DNA of 41,978 nucleotides from a virus, in IMG/VR virus record IMGVR_UViG_3300020469_000090, positions 1 to 41,978 of that record. One strand, written 5' to 3'. The notes under the pieces were generated by a model. That model did no database searches and was not told the origin of the DNA. It saw only the letters and a list, made by a program, of their open reading frames with translations. Below, one piece after another: positions 29,823-38,600 of the stretch (within the stretch, counting starts at the first letter, position 1; each line of letters starts with the position of its first letter). The translations under genes and the position numbers were made by a program.

Positions 29823-30026
29823 ATGACAGAGATAACAGGAGACACAGACACATATCTAGAGCATATCTGGATTGATGTCAAGAAAAGAGAAGTGAAAATC
29901 ATGGACAATGAGGGATATGATGAGATAATTAATTGGGAGTTTACTGAAGACGGAGTAGATGGGTTTACTGAAACGATACAGCATTTCAAGAGACTGGTAC
30001 CAGATGACATGATTACATACTTATGA
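29823..30026 (+). CDS. Hypothetical acidic protein (67 aa)
   Basis: I use the ATG at 29823, just after the TATAAT promoter; a longer in-frame start at 29742 would lie inside gp5. Small and acidic, with a beta-strand-like start (YLEHIWIDVKKREVKIMDNE) and a helical end (TETIQHFKRLVPDD). First gene of the talC operon. It overlaps the next by 4 bp (ATGA). No recognised family; phage small proteins of this type often act as inhibitors, but nothing here shows that. Confidence 0.65.
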   Translation: MTEITGDTDTYLEHIWIDVKKREVKIMDNEGYDEIINWEFTEDGVDGFTETIQHFKRLVPDDMITYL

Positions 30027-30280
30027 ATATCATAGATTTAACACAGGCAGAGTTACAAGAGAACCTGCCTTTTTCATTGAATCTGGTGGAGAAGGGACAT
30101 ACCTTAAAAGTAACAACTGATAATGGTATTGTCTGTATTATATCACCAGTAGCATCAGTTGCTCAGGATCCAAAAGATCCAAAGCTAAATATTCCAACAC
30201 CTGATGAGTTTGTCCCAGATCCAGTGGGAACACGAGCATTTGTAGACGGAGCTCTAAGGGATATGACACAAGGGTTCTGA
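30023..30280 (+). CDS. Hypothetical protein with Phd/YefM antitoxin-like N-terminus
   Basis: An 85-aa protein. The first ~45 residues (MNIIDLTQAELQENLPFSLNLVEKG, then HTLKVTTDNGIVCIISP) follow the Phd/YefM pattern of an I.V.E....L..L...V..G....V....G..V..L.P. The C-terminal half (DPKDPKLNIPTPDEFVPDPVGTRAF) is Pro/Asp-rich and different from the usual toxin-binding tail. Possibly an orphan antitoxin-fold regulator that autoregulates or neutralises a host toxin. The resemblance is modest. It sits in the talC operon, 1 bp from the next gene. Confidence 0.45.
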   Translation: MNIIDLTQAELQENLPFSLNLVEKGHTLKVTTDNGIVCIISPVASVAQDPKDPKLNIPTPDEFVPDPVGTRAFVDGALRDMTQGF

Positions 30281-30281
30281 C

Positions 30282-30548
30282 ATGAAAGGACGTATCACAA
30301 GAAAATACTGTTACCTTGATGGTAAGATAGTTGATATGTGGTATATACAGGGTATTCCTTTCACATTTGAGGAGATACCACAACCAATGGCAGAATTGGA
30401 TGAAGTTGAGCACGAGGCAGAAGATGCCACTGGATATGACATGCAAGATATGATGAGATGGTCTGAATATCTAATAGCAGAGCAATGCCATCCTCTACTG
30501 TTTACAGTAGAAGAATTTATAGAAAATTATGAGGAAGTCCCTGAATGA
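30282..30548 (+). CDS. Hypothetical acidic protein (88 aa)
   Basis: Starts 1 bp after the preceding stop and overlaps talC (ATGA). The N-terminal KGRITRKYCYLDGKIVDMWYIQGIPFTFEE is beta-like. The rest is a strongly acidic helix region (ELDEVEHEAEDATGYDMQD) ending EEVPE. No membrane segment or known motif. It could pair with its neighbour, but I see no toxin signature. Confidence 0.65.
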   Translation: MKGRITRKYCYLDGKIVDMWYIQGIPFTFEEIPQPMAELDEVEHEAEDATGYDMQDMMRWSEYLIAEQCHPLLFTVEEFIENYEEVPE

Positions 30549-31246
30549 AATTATTTTTAGATACTGCTGATGTCCCGACCATTCTCAAACATTTTGAGAC
30601 TGGATTGATCGATGGTATCACAACTAACCCATCTCTCATTAAGAAGAGTGGTAGAGATCCATTAGATGTTTATCGTGAGTTGGTGATTGCTGGTGTCCCT
30701 GATATTAGCATGGAAGTTGTAGAAGACATGGAGTTTGAAGCAAGGAGACTTGCTGCTGAGTTTGGTGATGTTTGTACTGTTAAGGTACCTTGCACACCAG
30801 AAGGTTTAAATGTATGTAAAAAATTATCAGACGATGGAGTTAGAGTAAATGTTACGCTTATATTCAATGCTGCTCAGGCTATCTTATCTGCAAAGGCAGG
30901 TGCTACGTACGTCTCTCCTTTTATTGGGAGGTTGGACGATAATAGCGTTGCTGGGTTGGAGGTTATCAGATCTATAAGTGAAGTCTATAGGGTACAAGGT
31001 ATTCAGAAGACTAAGATACTTGCAGCATCTATTCGTGATGTGTATAAGGTATCAAGAGCATTCTGGAATGGTGCAAACATAGTTACCATGCCACCTAAAA
31101 TATTTGAAGGGATGTATAAACATATTCTTACAGATAAGGGACTAGAGATTTTTGATAAAGACTATCAAGATACTCAGAAGTCTGTATTCAATCCACCAGT
31201 CTCAACGATTGGTAGGCACGGAAAAGATCTGGATGTAATGCAATGA
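30545..31246 (+). CDS. talC: Transaldolase, TalC type
   Basis: A 233-aa TIM-barrel transaldolase. Start MKLFLDTAD, GITTNPSL (N and T conserved), catalytic Schiff-base lysine K80 in CTVKVP, and NVTLIFNAAQA, YVSPFIGRLDD and ILAASIRD blocks are all present. The length fits the compact TalC group (~215-235), not TalB. It transfers dihydroxyacetone in the pentose phosphate pathway and is a typical cyanophage gene that boosts NADPH and ribose-5-phosphate for nucleotides. Together with CP12 this redirects host carbon. It overlaps both neighbours. Expression would be from the promoter at 29773. Confidence 0.97.
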   Translation: MKLFLDTADVPTILKHFETGLIDGITTNPSLIKKSGRDPLDVYRELVIAGVPDISMEVVEDMEFEARRLAAEFGDVCTVKVPCTPEGLNVCKKLSDDGVRVNVTLIFNAAQAILSAKAGATYVSPFIGRLDDNSVAGLEVIRSISEVYRVQGIQKTKILAASIRDVYKVSRAFWNGANIVTMPPKIFEGMYKHILTDKGLEIFDKDYQDTQKSVFNPPVSTIGRHGKDLDVMQ

Positions 31247-31425
31247 GACTAACACAAAAAGTAATTGACGAGATCCAAGTTGCAATGCAGCACACCAAAA
31301 TGAATGGTGATGTTAATTGGGTAGATGGTGACGAGATAGACGTATGTCTCGGTGGTACATTTGCTGGTGATAAGTTTATTAGTATTATAAACAGAACACG
31401 CAGTAACACTACGAAGAATGGATGA
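31243..31425 (+). CDS. Hypothetical protein (60 aa)
   Basis: The start overlaps the talC stop (ATGA). The sequence MRLTQKVIDEIQVAMQHTKMN, then WVDGDEIDVCLGG, looks like a helix followed by strands. No recognised domain. It overlaps the next small gene by 8 bp, which suggests a continuous operon. Confidence 0.6.
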   Translation: MRLTQKVIDEIQVAMQHTKMNGDVNWVDGDEIDVCLGGTFAGDKFISIINRTRSNTTKNG

Positions 31426-31555
31426 AATCAAATGGGATTATGAAGATTTGAAAAAGGCACTGCTTGACAGTGCCTCAGATTATGATAGAATAGTTAAAAA
31501 TATGAATAAAGATGACTCTAAACACAGAGAAGAGGAGAGCCCAAGTAAAGAGTAG
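31418..31555 (+). CDS. Small charged hypothetical protein (45 aa)
   Basis: A short gene starting 8 bp inside the previous one (ATG at 31418) and ending TAG at 31553-31555. Highly charged: MDEIKWDYEDLKKALLDSAS, then DDSKHREEESPSKE. No SD is visible. It overlaps the next gene by 44 bp in another frame, so one of the two starts may be shorter. Support is positional and compositional only. Confidence 0.5.
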   Translation: MDEIKWDYEDLKKALLDSASDYDRIVKNMNKDDSKHREEESPSKE

Positions 31556-31703
31556 ATTTTATTATCTCTTCTGGGGTATTGCTACATTTTCAGTTGTAGC
31601 AGGTCAAGTATATGTTGGATCTGGTTATAGATCATTTGCAAATTCCTTAAATAGACTCTTCAATACTATTGAAGTTGAAGTGCAACAACCAAGATTTTAT
31701 TGA
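31512..31703 (+). CDS. Small membrane protein (63 aa)
   Basis: MTLNTEKRRAQVKSR, then a hydrophobic segment FYYLFWGIATFSVVAGQVYVG (about 16-36), then a polar tail ending QQPRFY. One membrane helix. I recall a similar G-T-Q/VYVGSGYR small protein in cyanomyoviruses. End of the talC operon. Function unknown. Confidence 0.6.
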   Translation: MTLNTEKRRAQVKSRFYYLFWGIATFSVVAGQVYVGSGYRSFANSLNRLFNTIEVEVQQPRFY

Positions 31704-31711
31704 ACATTAAA

Positions 31712-31731
31712 AATCCCCCTTGAGGGGGATT
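31712..31731 (-). terminator. Terminator of the minus-strand 56-aa gene
   Basis: AATCCCCC pairs with GGGGGATT around TTGA. On the minus strand the stem is followed by five T; on the plus strand it is followed by ATAAACC. It therefore fits a minus-strand transcript. Confidence 0.7.
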
Positions 31732-31743
31732 ATAAACCTTAGA

Positions 31744-31914
31744 TCAACATAAAAGATCTTGGCAGAGTCGTTGTTGTTCGTGTGAGTCGCTTTCAATAAG
31801 ACAGGCGAAGTAATCATCTATTAATTCATCCTGTGGGGTGTTTAAGCAACGGTCTTCTCCAACATGGGAGTGTTTCCACTCAGCTAATTGATTTTGTGGT
31901 CTTAAGTTGTGCAT
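31744..31914 (-). CDS. Small Cys-rich acidic hypothetical protein (56 aa)
   Basis: A short minus-strand gene in an otherwise gene-free gap. Opening MHNLRPQNQLAEWKHSHVGE, then D-R-C-L-N-T-P-Q-D-E-L-I-D-D-Y-F and C-L-I-E, ending QRLCQDLLC. Four cysteines at about 23, 38, 51 and 56. It is flanked by a minus-strand CATAAATA late box ~71 bp upstream and a minus-strand terminator 13 bp after the stop, which supports a real transcription unit. I recall a short ERCLNTPQDELIDDYF-type protein in cyanophages. Function unknown; Cys spacing suggests disulfide or metal binding. Confidence 0.65.
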   Translation of the reverse strand: MHNLRPQNQLAEWKHSHVGEDRCLNTPQDELIDDYFACLIESDSHEQQRLCQDLLC

Positions 31915-31984
31915 AGGTTTACAGAAGGGGGAATATAACGAAGTTGAAATTTCACTTCATCTTGTGGTTTCCTAATTCTACCAC

Positions 31985-31992
31985 TATTTATG
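31985..31992 (-). promoter_or_regulatory. Minus-strand late promoter box CATAAATA
   Basis: TATTTATG on the plus strand reads CATAAATA on the minus strand, 71 bp before the start of the 56-aa gene. It has the same core as the boxes before gp32, cp12 and 40157. Confidence 0.5.
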
Positions 31993-32061
31993 TCTTGGTA
32001 TCAACAAATACATCAGGAAGTTAACAAATATTATTGCCTACGAGATTATACCTAGTTGAAA

Positions 32062-32077
32062 AGTTACACCTGTAACT
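32062..32077 (+). repeat. Inverted repeat beside a late promoter
   Basis: AGTTAC and GTAACT flank ACCT, a 6-bp hairpin ending 2 bp before the TATAAATA box. It may be an operator or chance. Confidence 0.35.
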
Positions 32078-32079
32078 AG

Positions 32080-32087
32080 TATAAATA
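32080..32087 (+). promoter_or_regulatory. T4-type late promoter box TATAAATA
   Basis: It lies 35 bp before the GTG start at 32115 and is an exact match to the T4 consensus. Confidence 0.65.
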
Positions 32088-32114
32088 AAACTGTAAGAAT
32101 TGTACTGAAATTCT

Positions 32115-33461
32115 GTGGCAACTAAAAGAATATCCCAGTTAGAGACAATTGCAGACGATTTAGTAACTGGTGAAGCTATTCTGCCTATTGTCATCTCCGA
32201 TCCACTAATACCTAATAGGAAATCAAAAGTTAATCAACTTTTCCGTGGTGTCAGCGCAGGATCAGCGACAGCACCAGGTATAGCTTTCGACCTTGATCGA
32301 AACACTGGTGTATATCAGAGCTCTGTTGATGAAATTGGTTTGACATTTGGTACTGCTTCTCTCTACAATAGTAGAAGAGCAAATACTGATGGATCTTCCA
32401 CTCTCATAATAAGAGCTATTGACACAGGGTCTGCTATAACCAGTATTGAGATGCAACCACAAAGTAGTGGTTATTTCACTGTTGCTGGACAAATGATCCA
32501 GACAGATGCCAATTTTTATTTACAAGGTGATCAGAATACTGCTAAGAGAGCATATTTCAACGTAGATACTATCTCTACACAGTCAGGCACACGTAGATTT
32601 GACTTACCCAATGTGGGTGTCAATACCAGTACAACTATCGTTGCTAATGATACTTTCCAGACTTTAACTAATAAGACAATTATTATTAAAGACGCAGAAT
32701 TACAGATTACTGGATCTACTGATACTTCAAAGATCGCTAAGTTTGAGACTGATGCTTGGGAATCTCCAGGATCACACACTTATAAATTACCTGACTTTGG
32801 TGCTGCACAAACACAATCAACATTAATTGATGATATTACTGAGCAGAATTTATTTAATAAAAACTTAGTTAATCCTAAGTTTTCTAACACACCATCTGGT
32901 GATGAAGAGAATAACCCTACAAGGTATGCTATATTTGATCAGTCATTACTTACGCAGAATAGGACAGTTCAATGGCCTGACCTTAACATTAGGGTAGTTG
33001 GTGAAGCGTCAGCACAGACAGTAACAAATAAAGTTTACAGTGGGGCAGTCTTCAGTGATACTGATCCTACTGATGGTGCAGGTAGAAAGATACAGTTTGA
33101 TCTCTCTAATATAGAGAATAACCAAACATATACCTTTAGTTTCCCAGATAACGAACCAACAGCACCGTTAAATAATGGGTCAGATTCAAATATGCTTGTT
33201 GCTGAGAAGAAAACTCAGACCTTAGTCAATAAGACTATGGAAGCAATGAAGATAAATAACCCAGGCGACCTTGATGGTGTCATAAGTATTGATGCATCTA
33301 ATATAGATGGTCCCGTTTCAATTCAGTTTCCAAACGCTGATGCAACACTTCTTTCAACTAATAACATTAGTGACGTTGCTATTAGTTTCGGTGGAGCACT
33401 AGCAGCACCTGTATTAGGTGGGCAACTAAGGATTCAACAACATTTCATGTCAGGATGGTAA
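32115..33461 (+). CDS. Virion structural protein (fibre or baseplate-associated), 448 aa
   Basis: Starts at GTG (no upstream ATG in frame) 35 bp after a late box. Beta-rich: repeated segments such as ATAPGIAFDLDRNTGVYQS, LTNKTIIIKDAELQ and TLVNKTMEAMKI carry the TLTNKT pattern common in phage tail fibre stems. No catalytic motif. Next gene starts 7 bp later. Probably a virion fibre or connector component. The exact T4 counterpart is not visible. Confidence 0.6.
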   Translation: MATKRISQLETIADDLVTGEAILPIVISDPLIPNRKSKVNQLFRGVSAGSATAPGIAFDLDRNTGVYQSSVDEIGLTFGTASLYNSRRANTDGSSTLIIRAIDTGSAITSIEMQPQSSGYFTVAGQMIQTDANFYLQGDQNTAKRAYFNVDTISTQSGTRRFDLPNVGVNTSTTIVANDTFQTLTNKTIIIKDAELQITGSTDTSKIAKFETDAWESPGSHTYKLPDFGAAQTQSTLIDDITEQNLFNKNLVNPKFSNTPSGDEENNPTRYAIFDQSLLTQNRTVQWPDLNIRVVGEASAQTVTNKVYSGAVFSDTDPTDGAGRKIQFDLSNIENNQTYTFSFPDNEPTAPLNNGSDSNMLVAEKKTQTLVNKTMEAMKINNPGDLDGVISIDASNIDGPVSIQFPNADATLLSTNNISDVAISFGGALAAPVLGGQLRIQQHFMSGW

Positions 33462-33468
33462 CTAACAA

Positions 33469-35646
33469 ATGACCGCAGGAAGATTAGCCGCCACGAAACC
33501 TGGCGCAACAACAAATACAGTACTTTATAGGACACCTATAGATCGAAGTGCAAGCGCAGTATTAAACGTTTGCAATCAGTCAGCAGGTGCTTTGGCATAT
33601 AGGACTGCAATAAGAGATTACGAGCAAGTACTTCACCTAGATGGGTTGAATACTTCTGCATATAAGTTTGCCAAAGGTAATCCTTTATCAGGATATAAAA
33701 TTACTATAGCTCCTGGATTTCAGGATATACAAGCAGTACCTGGTACTACATTTACAACTACTAATGGTGCTACTGCTACCATCTTAGATGTATTTAAACC
33801 AACCACTGATGTGACTTACTATGGTAAAGTATTACCTATTAGTAGCACTGCATTAGCAGCAGACAGTCTCGCTGGCACTCCAACAAACGGAGAGACTCTT
33901 ACTGGTTCTACTTCTGGTTTTACTGCAACACTTAGGGGTAATCAGGGTGGTACAAGTTTTAACATAGAATATACTGATATAGCATCTGGAGCAACATCCA
34001 TTAAAGTTTCTAGGACAACTGGTCTTGCTGATGGAATGTATATCACTACTGGATATACTGGTACACTTGGTGGACAGATTGCAACCATCAACTCATCTGG
34101 TATTAATACTACTACTAATACTTTAACTGTCACTAGAGCTGCATTAGGATCTACTGCTGCTGCTATTCCTGGTGGACAAGCATCTATCGCTTGGTCTGCA
34201 TCTGCAACAGTTACAACCATAGCAGAAGGATCCACTTATATTACGGGTGATACAACTCTTACTGTTGCTAACTCTACTGGAATTACATCTGGTGGTATAG
34301 TATTGATTGATAATGAGTTAGTAGAAGTTAGTGAAGTTAATGGTAACGATCTTACTGTTGTAAGAGGACGTTATGGTACTGCTGATGTAGATCATAATGA
34401 TGGTGTTAACGTAACTTTATTAACTAATAACGGCACATATCTCTTAAACTACTGGAGTGAAGGTGAGACAGTTACTGGTGGTACTTCCAATGCTAGTGCT
34501 ACACTGGGATTTGATGCTAACCAATCTGCTACCATAGCAAATAAATATGTCTTTAGTACAACTGGTGTATCAGCAACTGATCACGCAATATTATTTCCAA
34601 ACCCAAACCTGAATATTGATAGGACTTATAAGTATGATCTAACAGATTCTACTTGTACTAACTATCCATTAAAATTCTCAGCAGATGATGCTGAAGGTCC
34701 TAATGGATCAGGTACTGAATACACTGCTGGAGTCAGCAAGGTTGGTACTGCTGGTCAGGCAGGTGCATATACTTCTATAGCTGTTACTATAGATACTATT
34801 CAAAGTCTTAACATATATGCTGATGGATCACCTGGTGGATCAACTACTGGAGTTGGTTTACAATTAAACGTAGAGCAGGATCCATCATATACAGATTTGT
34901 ATATCTATGATATTAAAGGTGAAGCACTTGCAGCAGCAGATACATTTACTATCGCTGCTATTACACAAACTATTGAGGCAAGTGGTGTTACTCCTGGTCC
35001 TTTTGGTTATGTGCATGATTGGGATCCAGCATTATGTCACTTAAAGGTTAGTATTGGGGAAGGATCACAGGCATTTGCTAATAATGATTCATTCTATGAT
35101 ACTCCAACACTGGTAAATGGCACACGTGTCATGACTACTGTTAGGACTGGTAAAGCATTATCATTAGGATCTCCTAGTGGTGCTGATGGATCAAGGACAC
35201 AAGGTACATACACTAACATATCACCTAATTCAACAGGTGGGTCTGGTGATTTAACCACAACTAAAGTTACTGTGGATGTTGATGGATCAGGTGCAGCGAC
35301 TGTCACACTATTGAATGGTGGATATGGTCATGCTGGATCAGATACCTTGACAATTAATGATGCTCAACTCGGTGGTGGAGGTGCTGCTAACCTAACAATT
35401 GATGTTAGCACAATTAGCACAGGTATTCACACAGATCAGACTGGAGTCTATTCAGCAGAAGATTATATCTTCTATGGTAATGCTCTAGGAGCAAATGTGA
35501 CAGATAAGAATAGTTCAATCATAGTGGGTCCTGGTCAAAACCTACTTGTATATTCATCAGCAGGTGATATTAGTTACGTCCTTAATGGATTTGAAACAGC
35601 ATCTGAGGACTATACAGTAGTCCAAGCGACCAAAGCACAAGTCTAA
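33469..35646 (+). CDS. Virion structural protein with repeated beta modules (725 aa)
   Basis: Thr/Ser/Gly-rich beta protein. Two related modules of ~65-70 residues occur at ~172-245 (TSIKVSRTTGLADGMYITTGYTG...LTVTRAALGST) and ~257-325 (TTLTVANSTGITSGGIVLIDNELVEV...LTVVRGRYGTA), sharing T.L.V....G...G.........V.....LTV.R...G. Such modules appear in phage baseplate and fibre proteins. Acidic C-terminus with no known enzyme. It sits between two other structural genes. Its stop TAA belongs to the late box at 35643. Confidence 0.6.
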   Translation: MTAGRLAATKPGATTNTVLYRTPIDRSASAVLNVCNQSAGALAYRTAIRDYEQVLHLDGLNTSAYKFAKGNPLSGYKITIAPGFQDIQAVPGTTFTTTNGATATILDVFKPTTDVTYYGKVLPISSTALAADSLAGTPTNGETLTGSTSGFTATLRGNQGGTSFNIEYTDIASGATSIKVSRTTGLADGMYITTGYTGTLGGQIATINSSGINTTTNTLTVTRAALGSTAAAIPGGQASIAWSASATVTTIAEGSTYITGDTTLTVANSTGITSGGIVLIDNELVEVSEVNGNDLTVVRGRYGTADVDHNDGVNVTLLTNNGTYLLNYWSEGETVTGGTSNASATLGFDANQSATIANKYVFSTTGVSATDHAILFPNPNLNIDRTYKYDLTDSTCTNYPLKFSADDAEGPNGSGTEYTAGVSKVGTAGQAGAYTSIAVTIDTIQSLNIYADGSPGGSTTGVGLQLNVEQDPSYTDLYIYDIKGEALAAADTFTIAAITQTIEASGVTPGPFGYVHDWDPALCHLKVSIGEGSQAFANNDSFYDTPTLVNGTRVMTTVRTGKALSLGSPSGADGSRTQGTYTNISPNSTGGSGDLTTTKVTVDVDGSGAATVTLLNGGYGHAGSDTLTINDAQLGGGGAANLTIDVSTISTGIHTDQTGVYSAEDYIFYGNALGANVTDKNSSIIVGPGQNLLVYSSAGDISYVLNGFETASEDYTVVQATKAQV

Positions 35647-35649
35647 ATA
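35643..35649 (+). promoter_or_regulatory. T4-type late promoter box CTAAATA
   Basis: It lies 28 bp before the 1189-aa gene; TAA is the stop of the preceding gene. Confidence 0.6.
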
Positions 35650-35670
35650 CTAGGTAAGGTTTAAAAATAA

Positions 35671-38600
35671 ATGGCACTTACTCGTCTTAAGAATATTATC
35701 ACGTCGAGGACGGGACGTATTATATACGTTAACCCCGACGACTTTGACGCATCGGATGCATTTGACAACCGAGGTAACTCAGCATTGCGTCCATTTAAGA
35801 CGTTGCAACGTGCTTTCCTTGAGGTAGCACGATTTTCATATAGAGTTGGACTTTCAAACGACGAGTTTGATGCCTTCTCGATTTATCTGTACCCTTCGGA
35901 GTACGTAATTGATAACAGACCTGGTATAGCAGACTATAACCAGATCCAACCATTTAATGAGAATACAAACTTTGATCTCACCTCTGCTTCTAACGAGCTT
36001 TATAAATTCAATTCAACTCGTGGTGGTATTATCGCACCAAGGGGTGTGTCTGTTATAGGATCTGACCTTAGAAGAACTAAGATTACTCCTAAGTATGTAC
36101 CGTATCCAACAGTACAAGGATCATTAGGTATTACTGCTGCTAACGAACCAGTTCCTGCTGGTATATTCAAACTAACTGGTGGATGTTACTTCTGGCAGAT
36201 GTCATTCTTTGATGGTGATAACACTGGTGTATACTATCGTGATGACTTAGCTCAGATAGCTCCAAACTTCTCACACCACAAACTTACTTGCTTTGAGTTT
36301 GCTAACATAGAAGATCTAGAGTTATATTATCAGAAGATATCAAAAGGATACGCAGTTATCCCAGATACCTCTGGTGTGGTTGCACAAGACCAGATGCAGA
36401 CAAGGGTTGAGGAAAACAGAATTGTTGGTCCTATATCTGATGAATTTGCAGTATCGCAGATCATCCGTAATGGCCAGACAGCAACTGCATTTACCGTGGA
36501 TGCTCTTGGAAACCCCAAGAACCACGGTTTCTCTGTGGGTGTGGCAGTTAACATCTCTGGTGTTACTGGTCCTACTGATCAGGATGCTCTCCTTTATAAC
36601 GGATCATTCCTAGTTACCTCAGCACAGGGTAACCAATTTACTTACCAGTTGTCTTCCGAGCCATCAGGTAATGCACTAGGTAGCAACATCCTAGTTAAGG
36701 TCGAGATTGATACAGTTGACTCTGCATCACCATATGTCTTCAACTGCTCATTAAGATCAGTATGGGGTATCAATGGTATGGCTGCTGATGGTAGTCAAGC
36801 AACTGGTTTCAAATCGATGGTTGTTGCCCAGTTTACAGGTATATCGCTACAGAAAGATGATAGAGCGTTCGTACTTTACAACCAAACTACTGGAGCATAT
36901 GAAGCTCAAGCTGCGGGCTCTGGTGCTCACATTAATGGACTCGCCAAATACCGAAAAGGGTGGCGACACAGACATATATTCGCAGCAAATGACGCATTCA
37001 TCCAAGTCGTTTCCGTCTTCGCAGTTGGATTCGGAGATCATTTCTTCGCTGACTCAGGAGGAGATCTCTCGATTACCAACTCGAACTCAAACTTTGGTAA
37101 CACTTCTCTTAGGTCTAAAGGATTTAAGAGTGCGTCATTCACGAAAGACAAAGCTGGACAGTTAACTCATGTTATACCACCTAAGTCTTTAGATGATGTT
37201 TCTGAAATATCAGTTAACTGGATTACTGTTGATATTACTAAGACACGAAGTGTTGCAGACCCAACGAAACTATACTTATATGGATATACTGTAGAGACAG
37301 GTAAACCACCAAGTAAGGTTCAGGGTTATACTGTGGGTGCTAGACGTGATGACGTTAATACTCCAGATAGACTCTACGTTCTCTTGATCGCTTCTGGTGC
37401 TAGTGAACCTACTACACACTATGCAGATGTATCACCTAGTGGTAGCACAGTAACAGGTACTAGTGCTGGTGATGATGAGTCACCACTCAAGTGGGATAGT
37501 ACTAATGGGCAGTGGTATTTACAGGTAGATGGTACTGCTAATACCATATACACTACACTACAAGCAAACAGTATCTACCAGAACTTAGGATTCACACCAA
37601 CAACATTTATCAGAAGGGTACCCGATGCACGTAACTTGGTTGATAGGGTTTACAGGTACCGCTATGTATTGGACAAAGATGCATTCCCCGTTCCTAGACC
37701 ACCTATTACAGGTTATGTCATACAACCCCGCAGTAGTGAGACAAATAGTCCAGCATACAGTAAAACCTATTACATATATGCTGTAGAGACACATCAAGTA
37801 TTTGTTAAGGGTGTTACCGACGGTATATATTATTTGACGTTACTTAATGCTAGTGTATCTCCATCAACATCTAACTTCAATGACTTTGCATTCTCGCAAC
37901 CAGTTGTTGATCTATATCCTGCATTTGATAGAGACAACCCAGTAGCAGATCCAGCAGCAGCAGTTTGTATTGCAAGCAATGAAACTCTTGGTGTTATTAC
38001 TACTACTGATGGTGCATCTCCTACTCCTAATGAGGATAAGCAGAGATCTCTTACTAAAGAAACCTCACAGTTTATTTTACTAGAGTCTGAAAATAACCTA
38101 GGATATAATACTACCAGTAACGTATTGAATAATATTAGTGTTACTGCAAGACTAGGTGATGCTGAAGAAAGAAAGATTGCACTCAAACTAAATGCTGATA
38201 ACTCAGTGCAACCTATACTCTGCGAGTTGAGACGTTACTCAATTCTAAGAGCATCAGGTCACACGTTTGAGTATCTTGGATTTGGTCCAGGTAACTATTC
38301 AACTGCATTCCCATCTACACAGGTGGAAGTGCTCACTCCTGCCCAAGTTAGACTATCACAGTCACTTAAGGAAGGTGCAGGTGTTGCATACTACTCTGGT
38401 GTTAACAGTGATGGTGAGTTATTTGTTGGTAACCAGGTTATTAACCCAGTTACAGGTCAGATCACTAATGAAGATATTGCTCAACTTAATGTGTTGGGTG
38501 AGGAAGGTACCACTATTGAGACCTTCAGTGAGGTTGTGCTTACCGATAAACTAACAGTTATTGGTGGTGCATCTAACCAGTTAGAATCAGTATTCTCTGG

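Larger units (their letters stand above)
31704..32114. other. Gene-sparse region of 411 bp
   Basis: Contains a minus-strand small gene (31744-31914), a hairpin that works as a terminator only on the minus strand (31712-31731), and divergent late boxes at 31985-31992 (minus) and 32080-32087 (plus). Beyond these I see no further coding sequence, tRNA or repeat. Confidence 0.7.

Noticed and set aside
31712-31731. Hairpin read as terminator of the talC operon on the plus strand
   Set aside because: No T-run follows on the plus strand; the T5 lies on the minus-strand side.
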